Shown here: positions 46,013 through 55,312 of the stretch, one piece after another
Layout of the letters: the number at the start of each line of letters is the position of its first letter
Numbering within the stretch: the first letter of the stretch is position 1
Source: Mycobacterium kyorinense
GTDB taxonomy: Bacteria > Actinomycetota > Actinomycetes > Mycobacteriales > Mycobacteriaceae
Assembly (NCBI RefSeq): GCF_002101735.1
Contig: NZ_LQPE01000143.1
Span: forward strand, 62,001 to 126,000
Reading direction: 5' to 3'
Length of the DNA: 64,000 nucleotides
Position numbers and translations under genes: made by a program
Notes under the pieces: model-generated
Databases searched by the model: none
What the model was told of the DNA's origin: nothing
Seen by the model: the letters and a program-made list of their open reading frames with translations, nothing else

Positions 46013-46870
46013 ATGACGGCCTCGACCTATGTTCCCGCCGTCGCGCGACCGGTCGTCGCGATCTACCGCAGAGCATCCGCGCCGACGATTCGGCTCGGAC
46101 ACATGCTCGTCTTCTTCGTCCGCGCCCTGGTGGCCGTGCCCGCATCGCTGAGGCAATACCGCAAGGAATTTCTGCGGCTGCTCTCCGATATCGCCTGGGG
46201 CAACGGCTCGATCGTGGTCGGCGGCGGCACCGCGGGCGTGGCGGTGGTACTCGGGTTCACCGCGGGCGCGCTGGTGGCCGTCGAAGGGTACAACTTTTTG
46301 AACCTGCTCGGGCTGGGTCCGGCGACCGGCATCATCTCGTCGCTGGTGAACACTCGCGAGCTCGCGCCGATCATGGCGTCGCTGGCGTTCGCGATGCAGG
46401 CCGGTTGCCGGTTCACGGCGCAGCTGGGCGCGATGCGGATCGCCGAGGAGATCGACGCGCTGGATTCGCTGGCGATCCGGCCGATTCCGTTCCTGGTGAC
46501 GACACGGCTGATGGCGTCGATCATCGCCGTGATCCCGCTGTACGTGGCCTGCCTGGCGGTCACCTATCTCACCTGCCAGCTGGTCGCGGGCGTGATCAGC
46601 GGCGGATCGGTCGGCCCGTACCTGCACTACTTCACGATGATGCTGAGCGGCAAGGACATCGTCTATTCGGTGCTCAAATGCGTGGTGTTCGTGTGGATTT
46701 CGTCGACAGTGCAGTGTTACTACGGGTTTTACGCCGCGGGCGGGCCGGAGGGTGTAGGGGTGGCCGCCGGGCATGCCATGCGCGCCAGCATCACCGTCGT
46801 GATCATGGTGAACATGCTGCTCACGATGGCGTTGTGGAGCATCGACGCCGGCGCGAGATTTGGCGGCTAG
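46013..46870 (+). CDS. yrbE3B: YrbE/MlaE-type permease subunit B of the mce transporter
   Basis: A 285-residue partner of the preceding permease: IAWGNGSIVVGGGTAGVAVVLGFTAGALVAVEGYNFLNLLGLGPATGIISSLVNTRELAPIMASLAFAMQAGCRFTAQLGAMRIAEEIDALDSLAIRPIPFLVTTRLMAS contains the E-E-x-DAL coupling helix, and GPEGVGVAAGHAMRASITVVIMVNMLLTMALW ends the protein. It starts 1 bp after the yrbEA stop and its TAG abuts the mceA ATG. Confidence 0.92.
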   Translation: MTASTYVPAVARPVVAIYRRASAPTIRLGHMLVFFVRALVAVPASLRQYRKEFLRLLSDIAWGNGSIVVGGGTAGVAVVLGFTAGALVAVEGYNFLNLLGLGPATGIISSLVNTRELAPIMASLAFAMQAGCRFTAQLGAMRIAEEIDALDSLAIRPIPFLVTTRLMASIIAVIPLYVACLAVTYLTCQLVAGVISGGSVGPYLHYFTMMLSGKDIVYSVLKCVVFVWISSTVQCYYGFYAAGGPEGVGVAAGHAMRASITVVIMVNMLLTMALWSIDAGARFGG

Positions 46871-48391
46871 ATGGGCAATTCGTTGGACCTCGACGGGCGC
46901 GGGCCCTCCGATCAGCAGCTGCTGGCATACGGGGTGACCGTCCTGCTGGTGGTCGCCGCGGTCACCGGCACCCTGCTGCTGAAGTCGACCGGGCGACTCA
47001 ACGACTACGTCCGGGTGGTTGCCGAGCTGGTCAACGTCGGCGACGGACTGCCGCAGCGCTCCGACGTGAAATACCACGGCCTGCTGGTCGGCGCCGTCGA
47101 CAACGTCATCCCGGCAACCTATGGCAAGCCCAACTACGTGCACATCAACCTCAAACCCGACTACGCCGCTCAGATCCCGGCCACGGTCACCGCGCGGGTG
47201 GTGCCCAGCAACGTGTTCGCGGTCTCGTCGGTGCAGCTCGTCGACCGCGGGCACGGTACCGGCATCCGCAACGGCGCGCACATCCGCGAAGACACCGAAC
47301 TGTCGACGGTGATCTTCCAGACCACCATCAGCAAGCTGCGTGACATCCTGGCCGCGACGGGCCGGGGACGCGAGGACCACAGCGTCGGCATTCTGGCCGC
47401 TGTCGGCGCCGCCACCGAGAACCGGCGCGTCAAGCTGCTCACCGCCGGCGCCCAGTTGACCCGGGTGCTGAACGAGCTCAACGCGATCGTCGCCACCGAC
47501 CCCGGTCCGACGACCGTGTCGGCGCTGCTGGACGCCACCCGCGGCCTGCAGTCCACCGCGCCCGAGCTCGTCGACGCCCTGCACGATGCGGTCCGGCCGA
47601 TGCAGACGCTGGCCGAAAAACGCGCCCAGTTCCTGTCTTTGGTGACCGGCTCGCAGCACACCTTCGGCGTCAGCCGGCAGGCGTTCGACAACCACACCGA
47701 CCAGCTGATCGAGATGACGCAGAACCTGACGCCGGCCGTGGGCGTGTTCGCGATCAACAGCGACAAGTTCATGCCCATCTTCACCCGGCTGAAGCGGTTG
47801 TCCGACAAGTTCTTTGAAGAGGTGTGGGATCCCGAGCTGGACACCGGCAACATGCGGGTCAACCTGGCGCTGACGCCCACCTACACCTACACGCGCGCCG
47901 ACTGCCCGCGCTACGGCGAGCTGAAGGGCCCCAGCTGCTTCACCGCCCCGGAGATTGCGGTGCGGGCCGACCTGCCCGAGGTGCTGCTGCCGCAGAACTA
48001 CCATCCGCCAGCCGATCTCGCGCCGCCGCCGGGCACCCAGATCGGGCCCGATGGCAACCTGGTCGCGGTCGGGCCGCCGCTGGTCAACCCCGGTGGGCCC
48101 AACCTGGAGGATCCCAACCCGCCGTTGCCGTGGTGGCCGTGGCCTGTCGGTCCGGCGCCGCGTGTTCCCGGCACCGCCGATCCCGACGATGCCCCGCCGC
48201 CACCGCCGCCGCTGCCCGCCGAGGCGGCGCCCGCGTCGTACGGCGGAAACGTCGGTCCCGTCGGCAGCCAACGCGAACGGGACCAACTGGGCCTGATCAC
48301 CGGTCAGCCACACCCGGCTTCGGTGGCCACTCAGCTGCTGCTGGGCCCGCTGGCCCGCGGGACGAGGGTGTCGTTGGAGGGAGCGAAATGA
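46871..48391 (+). CDS. mce3A: Mce protein A
   Basis: A 506-residue Mce substrate-binding protein. One N-terminal helix (LLAYGVTVLLVVAAVTGTLLL) anchors it; the MCE beta-barrel domain (about 40-120, VVAELVNVGDGLPQRSDVKYHGLLVGAVDNV through ARVVPSNVFAVSSVQLV) is followed by a long helical region predicted to build the hexameric periplasmic tube, and a Pro-rich tail (PPADLAPPPGTQIG, DDAPPPPPPLPAEAAPAS). It binds and conducts lipids between the outer envelope and the YrbE permease. The stop overlaps the mceB ATG. Confidence 0.92.
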   Translation: MGNSLDLDGRGPSDQQLLAYGVTVLLVVAAVTGTLLLKSTGRLNDYVRVVAELVNVGDGLPQRSDVKYHGLLVGAVDNVIPATYGKPNYVHINLKPDYAAQIPATVTARVVPSNVFAVSSVQLVDRGHGTGIRNGAHIREDTELSTVIFQTTISKLRDILAATGRGREDHSVGILAAVGAATENRRVKLLTAGAQLTRVLNELNAIVATDPGPTTVSALLDATRGLQSTAPELVDALHDAVRPMQTLAEKRAQFLSLVTGSQHTFGVSRQAFDNHTDQLIEMTQNLTPAVGVFAINSDKFMPIFTRLKRLSDKFFEEVWDPELDTGNMRVNLALTPTYTYTRADCPRYGELKGPSCFTAPEIAVRADLPEVLLPQNYHPPADLAPPPGTQIGPDGNLVAVGPPLVNPGGPNLEDPNPPLPWWPWPVGPAPRVPGTADPDDAPPPPPPLPAEAAPASYGGNVGPVGSQRERDQLGLITGQPHPASVATQLLLGPLARGTRVSLEGAK

Positions 48392-49467
48392 AGTTCCGCG
48401 GACCGCTGATCGGGCTGTCCATCTTCATGGCGATCGCCACCGCGGTGACGTGGCTGGTGTATGCCACGCTTCGGCGCGACGTGGCCGGGTCGACCACACC
48501 GTATGCGGCGATGTTCACCGACGTGTACGGGCTGCGCGTGGGTGACGACGTGAGGATGGCCGGGGTGCGGGTCGGTCGCGTCGAAAACATCGAGCTGGCA
48601 GGCAAACTGGCGAAGGTTTCGTTCATCGTCCAAAACGACCAGCGCGTGTACGGCAACACGGTCGCATCGGTGACCTACCAGAACATCATCGGGCAGCGCT
48701 ATCTCGGGCTGTCACTGGGCGAGACCGGCAGCCGGACTGTGCTGCCACCGGGAAGCGTGATCCCGGTTCAGCAGACCGATCCGTCGTTCGATGTCGGCAA
48801 GATGCTCAACGGCTTCGAACCGCTGTTCTCGCTGCTGAATCCGAAGCAAGCCGACGACCTGACCAAGGGGGTGATCCAGTCGCTGCAGGGTGACCGGGCG
48901 TCCATCCCGCTGCTGGTGGAACAGACGTCGACGCTGTCCCGCACGCTGTCCGCCCGTGACCAGGCCCTCGGTGATCTGATCACCAGCCTGACCCGGGTCA
49001 CCGACAACGTTGCCGCACAGAACGACGACTTGGACCATGCGCTGAGCCAAACCCTCGATGTGATGAGGGATTTCGATGCCCGTCGGCCATCGTTGCAGTC
49101 GTCGGTCGGCTCCATCGCCCAAGTCACCCGACGGCTTTCCGCGATCGCCGACGACGTCTATCCGGCGTTGGACGAGATGATCACCCGCCAGCCCGGTTTC
49201 ACCAAACACATGGCCGGCATGGAGCCGCAGTTGGCGTTCACCGGCGACAACCTGCCGCTGCTGCTCAAGGGTTTGGCGCGGATCGTCGACGAGGGGTCCT
49301 ACGGCAACGCCTATGCCTGCGACCTCAATGCCATCGGATTCTTCCCCGGGCTCAACGACATCACCACGTTCATCGTCAACGCGGCCACCCCGGGCAACGC
49401 CTACCCGATCACCACGAAGAACCTGGGCTGGCACACCCCGCGATGCAGGAACATGGCCAATGGCTAG
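48388..49467 (+). CDS. mce3B: Mce protein B
   Basis: A 359-residue Mce subunit from the ATG at 48388 (MKFRGPLIGLSIFMAIATAVTWLVYATL, single anchor helix). The MCE domain runs about 33-115 (YAAMFTDVYGLRVGDDVRMAGVRVGRVENIELAG, VASVTYQNIIGQRYLGLSLG), then the helical segment (TLSRTLSARDQALGDLITSLTRVTDNVAAQNDDLDHALSQTLDVMRDFDARRPSLQ). The C-terminus carries cysteines in the usual Mce B pattern (NAYACDLN, TPRCRN). It overlaps mceA by 4 bp and mceC by 8 bp. Confidence 0.92.
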   Translation: MKFRGPLIGLSIFMAIATAVTWLVYATLRRDVAGSTTPYAAMFTDVYGLRVGDDVRMAGVRVGRVENIELAGKLAKVSFIVQNDQRVYGNTVASVTYQNIIGQRYLGLSLGETGSRTVLPPGSVIPVQQTDPSFDVGKMLNGFEPLFSLLNPKQADDLTKGVIQSLQGDRASIPLLVEQTSTLSRTLSARDQALGDLITSLTRVTDNVAAQNDDLDHALSQTLDVMRDFDARRPSLQSSVGSIAQVTRRLSAIADDVYPALDEMITRQPGFTKHMAGMEPQLAFTGDNLPLLLKGLARIVDEGSYGNAYACDLNAIGFFPGLNDITTFIVNAATPGNAYPITTKNLGWHTPRCRNMANG

Positions 49468-50482
49468 GCGCCGACCGCTGGAGTCCTACAACAAGACCTG
49501 GCTCGGGTTCGTCGCCTTGGCGGTGGTCGCGGTTCTGGTCGCCGCATCGTTGTTGGTGAAGGTGCTCGGCATCGGCTACACCCACTACACCGCCGAGTTT
49601 CTGCAGGCGGCGTCGCTGCGTGCCGGCAACCCGATCACGATCGCCGGCATCGAGGTGGGCAGCGTGTCGAGCATCAAGCTCGTCGGCGACCACGTCGAGG
49701 CCGGCCTGAAGGTGCGCGACAACGTCCCGCTGGGCAAGGACACCCGGGCGGTCATCAAGGTGATGACGATCCTCGGCTCGCGTTATCTCGAACTGGTGCC
49801 CGACGGCCCCGCTTCACTGCCCGGCAAGACGATCAGCCTGGCCCACACCGAGGTGCCCTACGACCTGCAGTCGCTACTCGAAGACGCCACAACGACATTC
49901 GAGCAGGTCGACTCCGACCAGTTCGCGCAGTCACTGGCCGTCCTGGGTAAGCAGCTCGAGGGCGTGCCGCCGCTGGTTCCGCAGGCGATGGCCAACCTGC
50001 ACACGTTGTCGGCGATCACCGCCGACCGCCGCGACCAACTGGGCGCACTGCTCAAGAGCACCCAGCGGGTGGCCAATACGCTGCGGCGCCAGCAGACCAA
50101 TCTGGGCAACCTGATGGATCAGGGTCAAGACCTGATCGGTCATTTGGTGGCGCGGGAGGCCACCTTTCACGCGATGTTGGCGGCGCTGACCCAGCTCGTC
50201 GATCAGCTCGACAAGATCGTGGTCAACCACCGGCCGATGCTCGACGAGTTGTTCACCAACCTGCACGAGCTCACCAACATGGTCGGCCAGCACGACGATT
50301 TGCTGCGCAACCTGCTGCAGGCCGCCCCGGTGCCGCTGCGCGGCCTGACCAACGCCACCGGGTACGGGCCCGTCGTCGAGTTCAACCTGGCGAACGGGCT
50401 TGCCATCGACTCGTGGATGTGCGCGATCAGTGGACGCGCCAAGGAGTTCGGCATGATCCAGTACTTCAAGGACTGCAAATGA
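49460..50482 (+). CDS. mce3C: Mce protein C
   Basis: A 340-residue Mce subunit from the ATG at 49460 (MARRRPLESYNKTWLGFVALAVVAVLVAASLLVKVLG). MCE domain about 40-120 (YTAEFLQAASLRAGNPITIAGIEVGSVSSIKLVGDHVEAGLKVRDNVPLG, IKVMTILGSRYLELVPDG), then a helical region. A single Cys pair closes the chain (WMCAISG, FKDCK). The start lies 8 bp inside mceB and the stop overlaps the mceD ATG, so translation is coupled. Confidence 0.92.
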   Translation: MARRRPLESYNKTWLGFVALAVVAVLVAASLLVKVLGIGYTHYTAEFLQAASLRAGNPITIAGIEVGSVSSIKLVGDHVEAGLKVRDNVPLGKDTRAVIKVMTILGSRYLELVPDGPASLPGKTISLAHTEVPYDLQSLLEDATTTFEQVDSDQFAQSLAVLGKQLEGVPPLVPQAMANLHTLSAITADRRDQLGALLKSTQRVANTLRRQQTNLGNLMDQGQDLIGHLVAREATFHAMLAALTQLVDQLDKIVVNHRPMLDELFTNLHELTNMVGQHDDLLRNLLQAAPVPLRGLTNATGYGPVVEFNLANGLAIDSWMCAISGRAKEFGMIQYFKDCK

Positions 50483-51594
50483 TCAACGGCAGGCGCAGGG
50501 TTATCGCCGTGATCGCAGCGATCGCCCTGCTGGCCGTCGCAGGCCTCGGGGTGGTGGGCTACTACATCAAGTCCCGGCTCGACACCATCACGCTGACCGC
50601 CCAATTCGACAGCGCTGCAGGGCTTTACGAGGGCAACGCAGTCGCAGTGCTGGGCATGCCGGTCGGAACGGTCAGCAAGATCACGTCGAAGGGCAGCTAC
50701 GTCGAGGTCGAGTTCACCGTCGACAAGCACGTCAAGATTCCCGCCGCCGCGCAGGCGGTGACGATCACCACCTCGATCCTGACCGCCCGCCAGATCGAGT
50801 TGACGCCGCCGTATCGCGGGGGCCCGGTGTTGAAGAACCACGACACGATCGGGCTGACCCGAACCAAGACGCCGGTGGCCTTCGACCGGTTGCTCGACAT
50901 GCTCGACAAGGTCTCGAAGTCGCTCAAGGGCAACGGCGCCGGGGGTGGGCCGATCGCCGACCTGACCGACGCCGCGGTCGGAATCTCCGACGGCAACGGT
51001 CAAAAGATCCTGGCGGCTCTCGACGAGCTGTCGAAAGCATTGCGGCTCAGCTCCGAACGGGGCGAAACCACCCGCGACGAGTTGACCACGATCGTCACTG
51101 ATTTGAGCTCGCTGGTGGAGGCCGCCGCCCGCAACGACGCCAAGGTGCGCCAATTCGGCTCGACGACACACCAGCTCAGCCAGATGCTCGCCGACGAAGG
51201 CTTCGGCACCGGCGCCACCGGGCGCACCATCAACAAGATTCTCGACCAAGTCGCCTCGCTGATCGAGGCGAACCGGGAAAACCTGAAACAGGCCATCCGC
51301 AACGGCGACACCGCCGCCAAGTCCGTCGTGGACAACCAGCGCGGGGTCGCGGAGATGCTCGACGTGCTCCCGCTGACCCTGGAGAACCTGTACAACACCG
51401 TCGACCAGAACAACGGCGCAATCCGGGTGCACGGGCTGCTCGACAAAGCGCTCACCGACAGCCAATCCGCCAAGGAAATCTGCAACCTCATGCACTTGCG
51501 GCAATTGGGCTGCAGCACAGGGACATTGCAAGACTACGGGCCCGACTTCGGATTGACGTACATCCTCGACGGACTTTCGGCGATGGGACAGTAA
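50479..51594 (+). CDS. mce3D: Mce protein D
   Basis: A 371-residue Mce subunit (MINGRRRVIAVIAAIALLAVAGLGVVGYYI anchor helix). MCE domain about 33-115 with LTAQFDSAAGLYEGNAVAVLGMPVGTVSKITSKGSYVEVEFTVDKHVKIPA and ITTSILTARQIELTPPY. A long helical middle (KILAALDELSKALRLSSERGETTRDELTTIVTDLSSLVEAAARND) and a short end with two Cys (EICNLMHLRQLGCSTG). It lacks the long Pro-rich tail of some MceD proteins. The next gene, the lipoprotein, starts 2 bp after its stop. Confidence 0.92.
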   Translation: MINGRRRVIAVIAAIALLAVAGLGVVGYYIKSRLDTITLTAQFDSAAGLYEGNAVAVLGMPVGTVSKITSKGSYVEVEFTVDKHVKIPAAAQAVTITTSILTARQIELTPPYRGGPVLKNHDTIGLTRTKTPVAFDRLLDMLDKVSKSLKGNGAGGGPIADLTDAAVGISDGNGQKILAALDELSKALRLSSERGETTRDELTTIVTDLSSLVEAAARNDAKVRQFGSTTHQLSQMLADEGFGTGATGRTINKILDQVASLIEANRENLKQAIRNGDTAAKSVVDNQRGVAEMLDVLPLTLENLYNTVDQNNGAIRVHGLLDKALTDSQSAKEICNLMHLRQLGCSTGTLQDYGPDFGLTYILDGLSAMGQ

Positions 51595-51596
51595 CG

Positions 51597-52817
51597 ATGG
51601 CGCACAAAGCGTTGGCCGTCGTGGCCGCCGCAGCCGTGACCGCCGGCTGCGCCACCAACGGGTTGAGCAGCCTGCCGCTGCCGGCGCCGGGAATCGGCGG
51701 CGGCGGATACCTGCTGCACGCCGTCTTCTCCAACGCGCTGAATCTGCCCGCACACGCCAAGGTGAAACTCGCCGGAGCCGACGTCGGCCAACTCGAGTCG
51801 ATGGTCGCGCACAACTACACCGCGGAAACCACGCTGCGCATCATGGACGGCGTCCGGGTGCCGGTGGGCAGCACCGCGGAGTTGCGGTCGGCCACCCCGC
51901 TCGGCGACGTGTTCATCGCGATCAAGCCGCCAAACCCGTTGCAGCCCACCGCACCGCTGCTGCACAGCGGCGACACCATCGGCCTGGAATCCACCCGGGC
52001 CGCCGCCACCGTGGAGTCGGTGCTCGCCTCGGCGGCGCTGCTGGTCAACGGCGGCGCGGTCCGCAACTTCACCAATATCGTCAACGGCGCCGGCAAGGCG
52101 ACCGGTGACCAGGGTCAGGCGTTCGGCGACCTGATTAATCGGACCAACGCGCTGCTGGTGAAGCTCAACGCCCGATCGGGCCAGATCGACGAGGCGCTGA
52201 CCGAAACCGCGCGGCTGGCCGATCGGCTCGACGAGAAGAACCAGGCCATCACCGAGGTGTTGCGGGCGGTCGGGCCGGCCACCGACGTGTTGTCGGCCGA
52301 CGCCGACCAAATCGCCGACGTCGTCGAGCAAGTCGGAGCCACTACCCGTCAACTGCAGAAGTTCCCGTCGATCGCCGGCACCGACAAGACCGGCCGCAGC
52401 GTCATCAAGGATGCGAACGCGATTGCGGCGGCGTGGAATGACGTCTCGGTGAGTCCCGACACCAGCCTGGCCGCCCTCAACAGGTTGATCGCGCCGGTGG
52501 TCAAGGGCACGTCGAGCTCGGCGATTTCGGTGCGGGCGAGCTTCGACCGGCTGGTGATGGGGTCGCGGCCGGGCACCGGGGCGGAATCCGGCGGGTTCAA
52601 GGGTGATCCGGTTTTCCACGGTCCGATGCACCGCGACATCAACAAGTTCATCGGCTCGCTCAAGTACGCGCTGTGGCGGCTGCAGGAACGTGTTGTCGGG
52701 CGCGGGCCCGACACGTCGATGGGTCAGAACCCGTGGACGCCGGTCGGGCCGCCGCTGCCGCCGGCGCCACCGGGAGAGGCACCGCCTGATCCGTTCGCCC
52801 AGGAGCCGCCGGGATGA
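51597..52817 (+). CDS. mce3E: Mce protein E lipoprotein
   Basis: A 406-residue lipoprotein; the signal peptide MAHKALAVVAAAAVTAGC ends with the lipobox VTAGC at residue 18, typical of the fifth Mce subunit (Lprk/N/L/M class). MCE domain about 37-115 (LLHAVFSNALNLPAHAKVKLAGADVGQLESMVAHNYTAETTLRIMDGVRVPVGSTAELRSATPLGDVFIAI), helical segment, then a Pro-rich tail (PVGPPLPPAPPGEAPPDPFAQEPPG). The stop overlaps the mceF ATG. Confidence 0.92.
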   Translation: MAHKALAVVAAAAVTAGCATNGLSSLPLPAPGIGGGGYLLHAVFSNALNLPAHAKVKLAGADVGQLESMVAHNYTAETTLRIMDGVRVPVGSTAELRSATPLGDVFIAIKPPNPLQPTAPLLHSGDTIGLESTRAAATVESVLASAALLVNGGAVRNFTNIVNGAGKATGDQGQAFGDLINRTNALLVKLNARSGQIDEALTETARLADRLDEKNQAITEVLRAVGPATDVLSADADQIADVVEQVGATTRQLQKFPSIAGTDKTGRSVIKDANAIAAAWNDVSVSPDTSLAALNRLIAPVVKGTSSSAISVRASFDRLVMGSRPGTGAESGGFKGDPVFHGPMHRDINKFIGSLKYALWRLQERVVGRGPDTSMGQNPWTPVGPPLPPAPPGEAPPDPFAQEPPG

Positions 52818-54064
52818 TCGACACGGTCAGCCGGCTGATCGTCGGTATCGTTCGGGCGGGTCACCGGCAGCGGGCGTGGTTGTCGGGCATGGCGCTTGCA
52901 CTGACACTCGTTGTGGCCGTGGCGTATCTGTTGATCGGCGCGCTGCGGGTGAACCCGCTGGACTCGACGTATCGTGTCAGGATCCAGCTGCCGGAATCCG
53001 GTGGCCTGCTGCCTAATCAGGACGTCGCCGTCCGCGGAATCCGGGTCGGGCGCATCGAATCGCTGGAGGCCACACCGTCCGGCGTCGAAGTGATCGCCCA
53101 CATCAAGAAGGACGTCAAGATCCCGGCTTCGAGCCCGGTGCGAGTGTCGGGACTGTCACCCGCCGGCGAGCAGTACGTCGACTTCGAGCCCGCGTCGAAC
53201 AACCGGCCATTCCTGGCGAATGGCAGCGTGGTCGGGCCCGAGCGGGCCAGCACCCCGGTTCCGCTGTCAGCGCTGCTCGCCGACGCCGACGGGATGCTGG
53301 CCCAAACCGATCCGAAGAAGCTCGAGCTGGTCAAGAAGGAACTGAGCCTGAGCAAGGAGGGGCCGCGCAAGCTCACCGACATCATCGACGGCGGCACGTT
53401 CCTGCTGTCCACCATGGATCCGGTGCTGCCGCAAACGGTTTCGGTGCTCAAAACCAGCCGGGTGGTGCTGACCACGCTGGCCGACAAGAACTCCGGACTC
53501 GCGGCCGCGACGCAAGACGTCGCCCAGGTGATGGCCGGCGTCAACAAGATGGACGGCGGGTTCCGCCGGTTCGTCGAGCGCACACCCCGGGTGCTGTCGT
53601 CGGTGGACAACCTGTTCGACGACAACTCCGACACCATGGTCGGGTTGCTGGCCAACCTGGTGACGACGGCGCGGCTGGTGTACGTCCGCGTCCCGGCGCT
53701 GGCCGCGGTGTTCCCCAACTATCGGGGGTCGACGCTGGAGGCGTTGGCGACCACCATGCACGACCACGGGCTGTGGGCCACCGCCGACATCTACCCGCGC
53801 TATACCTGCGACTACGGCACCCCACGCCGGCCGTCGTCGTCGGCGGACTACCCCGAGCCGTTCCTCTACACGTACTGCCGCGACGACGACCCCGAGGTGC
53901 TGATCCGCGGCGCCAAGAACGCTCCCCGGCCCGGCGGCGACGACACGGCCGGACCGCCGCCGGGCGCCAACCTGGGCCAGACCACCGACCCAACACCCAA
54001 GGGCCGCTTCACGATTCCCACCCCCTACGGCGGGCCGACGCTGCCCGTCGAACCGCCTCGCTGA
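52814..54064 (+). CDS. mce3F: Mce protein F
   Basis: A 416-residue Mce subunit. Anchor helix SGMALALTLVVAVAYLLIGAL, MCE domain about 50-130 (YRVRIQLPESGGLLPNQDVAVRGIRVGRIESLEATPSGVEVIAHIKKDVKIPASSPVRVSGLSPAGEQYVDF), then helices and a Pro-rich tail (RPGGDDTAGPPPGANLG). The ATG overlaps the mceE stop by 4 bp; 13 bp separate its stop from the Mce-associated gene. It completes a full A-F set. Confidence 0.92.
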   Translation: MIDTVSRLIVGIVRAGHRQRAWLSGMALALTLVVAVAYLLIGALRVNPLDSTYRVRIQLPESGGLLPNQDVAVRGIRVGRIESLEATPSGVEVIAHIKKDVKIPASSPVRVSGLSPAGEQYVDFEPASNNRPFLANGSVVGPERASTPVPLSALLADADGMLAQTDPKKLELVKKELSLSKEGPRKLTDIIDGGTFLLSTMDPVLPQTVSVLKTSRVVLTTLADKNSGLAAATQDVAQVMAGVNKMDGGFRRFVERTPRVLSSVDNLFDDNSDTMVGLLANLVTTARLVYVRVPALAAVFPNYRGSTLEALATTMHDHGLWATADIYPRYTCDYGTPRRPSSSADYPEPFLYTYCRDDDPEVLIRGAKNAPRPGGDDTAGPPPGANLGQTTDPTPKGRFTIPTPYGGPTLPVEPPR

Positions 54065-54077
54065 ATTGGAGCCAATC

Positions 54078-54551
54078 ATGAAATACCTGCGCATCGGGCT
54101 GGTGGCCGCGGTGCTCGCCGCCGCGTTCGGTATCGCCGGAACGCTGGGCTGGAAGTTGTGGGAGGAGCACACGGTCAGCCAGGGCGCCCAGGCTGCCCGG
54201 CAGAGCGCGGTCGACTACGCGCAAGTGCTGACCAGCATCGACTCCAATCAGGTGGATCAGAACTTCGCGGCGGTACTCGGCGGTGCCACAGGCCAATTCA
54301 AAGACACCTACACGGAGGCCAGTGTGCAGCTTCGGCAGTTGCTGATCGACAACAAGGCCACCGCGCACGGCGTCGTGGTCGCGTCGGCCATCCAGTCCGA
54401 AGCCAAGGACAAAGTGGTCGTGCTGTTGATGGTCGATCAGACGGTCACCAACGCCGCGCGGCCCGACGGCCGGGTGGACCGCAGCCGGATGAAGATGACG
54501 ATGGAGAAGGTCGACAACCGATGGCTCGCAAGCAAAGTCGAATTGCCGTAG
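54078..54551 (+). CDS. Mce-associated membrane protein (downstream copy)
   Basis: A 157-residue protein from the ATG at 54078 (KYLRIGLVAAVLAAAFGIAGTLGWKLWEEH anchor helix), with the same extracytoplasmic domain as the 43670 protein: SAVDYAQVLTSIDSNQVDQNFAAVLGGATGQFKDTYTEASVQLRQLLIDNKATAHGVVVASAIQSEAKDKVVVLLMVDQTVTNAA and KMTMEKVDNRWLASKVELP. It lacks the acidic cytoplasmic head of that paralogue. It occupies the place of Rv1972/Rv1973 after mce3F. The following gene overlaps its end by 31 bp in another frame. Confidence 0.9.
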   Translation: MKYLRIGLVAAVLAAAFGIAGTLGWKLWEEHTVSQGAQAARQSAVDYAQVLTSIDSNQVDQNFAAVLGGATGQFKDTYTEASVQLRQLLIDNKATAHGVVVASAIQSEAKDKVVVLLMVDQTVTNAARPDGRVDRSRMKMTMEKVDNRWLASKVELP

Positions 54552-55312
54552 CCTGGCTCACGGTTGTCGCCGCCGTGAGCGGGGCGCCGGTGGCATCGGC
54601 GTCGGCCCAGACGTTCTGCGGAGATCTCGGCGGCCAATGGGACGGGCAGTACTGCCACTCCTCGGTGCTTTCCGAGCGAAAAGCGGTGCGCGACATCAAG
54701 ATGGCGATCCCGGGCGATCTGGTGGACAACCCCACCGCCGGCCCCGTGATACGCGACTACCTGCGCACGCTGTCGCAGAACTGGCGCGCCAAGGGCGCCA
54801 CGATGGTTCAGGACAGCTGGGGCGAGGAGAACTACCAGGTGTTCCAGCACGGGCCCGCGCTCAGCGTGGCGTTCCACGAGGACTACCACGCCGACGGGCC
54901 GTGGATCAACAACGCCTACCGCACTTTCACGTTCGACATGGCCGGCGGCAGGCGGCTGGAGCTGACCGACATCACCAAACCGGGCGTGGATCCGCGGGCG
55001 GCCATTCCGCCGTTGGCCGAACCGTTCATTGCGGAGGCACTCGACCGGGCGCCCTGGCAGCACTCCCCAGGCACGTACCCGTTCACCGTCGATCGGTGGA
55101 CGCCGGACAAGGTGTACTCGGGTGGCTACAAGGCGTGGGCGCTCACCCCCGACGAGCTGATCCTGTACATGCCGGACTATCCGGTGGGCCACGACTCCCC
55201 CGTCCAGTACGGCCAGGCTCAGCAGTGGTCGATGGACGGCGGGACCGTCGAGCCGCACATCCCGCTGGCCGCGCTGAGTTCGATCCTGCGTCCGGAGTTC
55301 GGCGGGACCTAA
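54521..55312 (+). CDS. secreted MPT64/DUF3298-like protein
   Basis: A 263-residue secreted protein from the ATG at 54521. The signal peptide is MARKQSRIAVAWLTVVAAVSGAPVASASAQ; the mature form starts near TFCGDLGGQWDGQYCHSS, with a Cys pair. The remainder (IPGDLVDNPTAGPVIRDYLRTLSQNWR, ALSVAFHEDYHADGPWINNAYRTFTFDMAGGRRLELTDITKPG, LTPDELILYMPDYPVGHDSPVQYG) follows the MPT64/RsiV DUF3298 pattern. The corresponding M. tuberculosis gene after mce3 is Rv1975 (from memory). It starts inside the Mce-associated gene with a 31-bp overlap. Role unknown; MPT64 is an immunodominant secreted antigen. Confidence 0.82.
   Translation: MARKQSRIAVAWLTVVAAVSGAPVASASAQTFCGDLGGQWDGQYCHSSVLSERKAVRDIKMAIPGDLVDNPTAGPVIRDYLRTLSQNWRAKGATMVQDSWGEENYQVFQHGPALSVAFHEDYHADGPWINNAYRTFTFDMAGGRRLELTDITKPGVDPRAAIPPLAEPFIAEALDRAPWQHSPGTYPFTVDRWTPDKVYSGGYKAWALTPDELILYMPDYPVGHDSPVQYGQAQQWSMDGGTVEPHIPLAALSSILRPEFGGT

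Noticed and set aside
45968..48313. A 781-residue open frame opposite yrbEB/mceA.
   Set aside because: Shadow frame with Arg/Gln/His-rich sequence and no family signature; the opposite strand is a convincing Mce operon.
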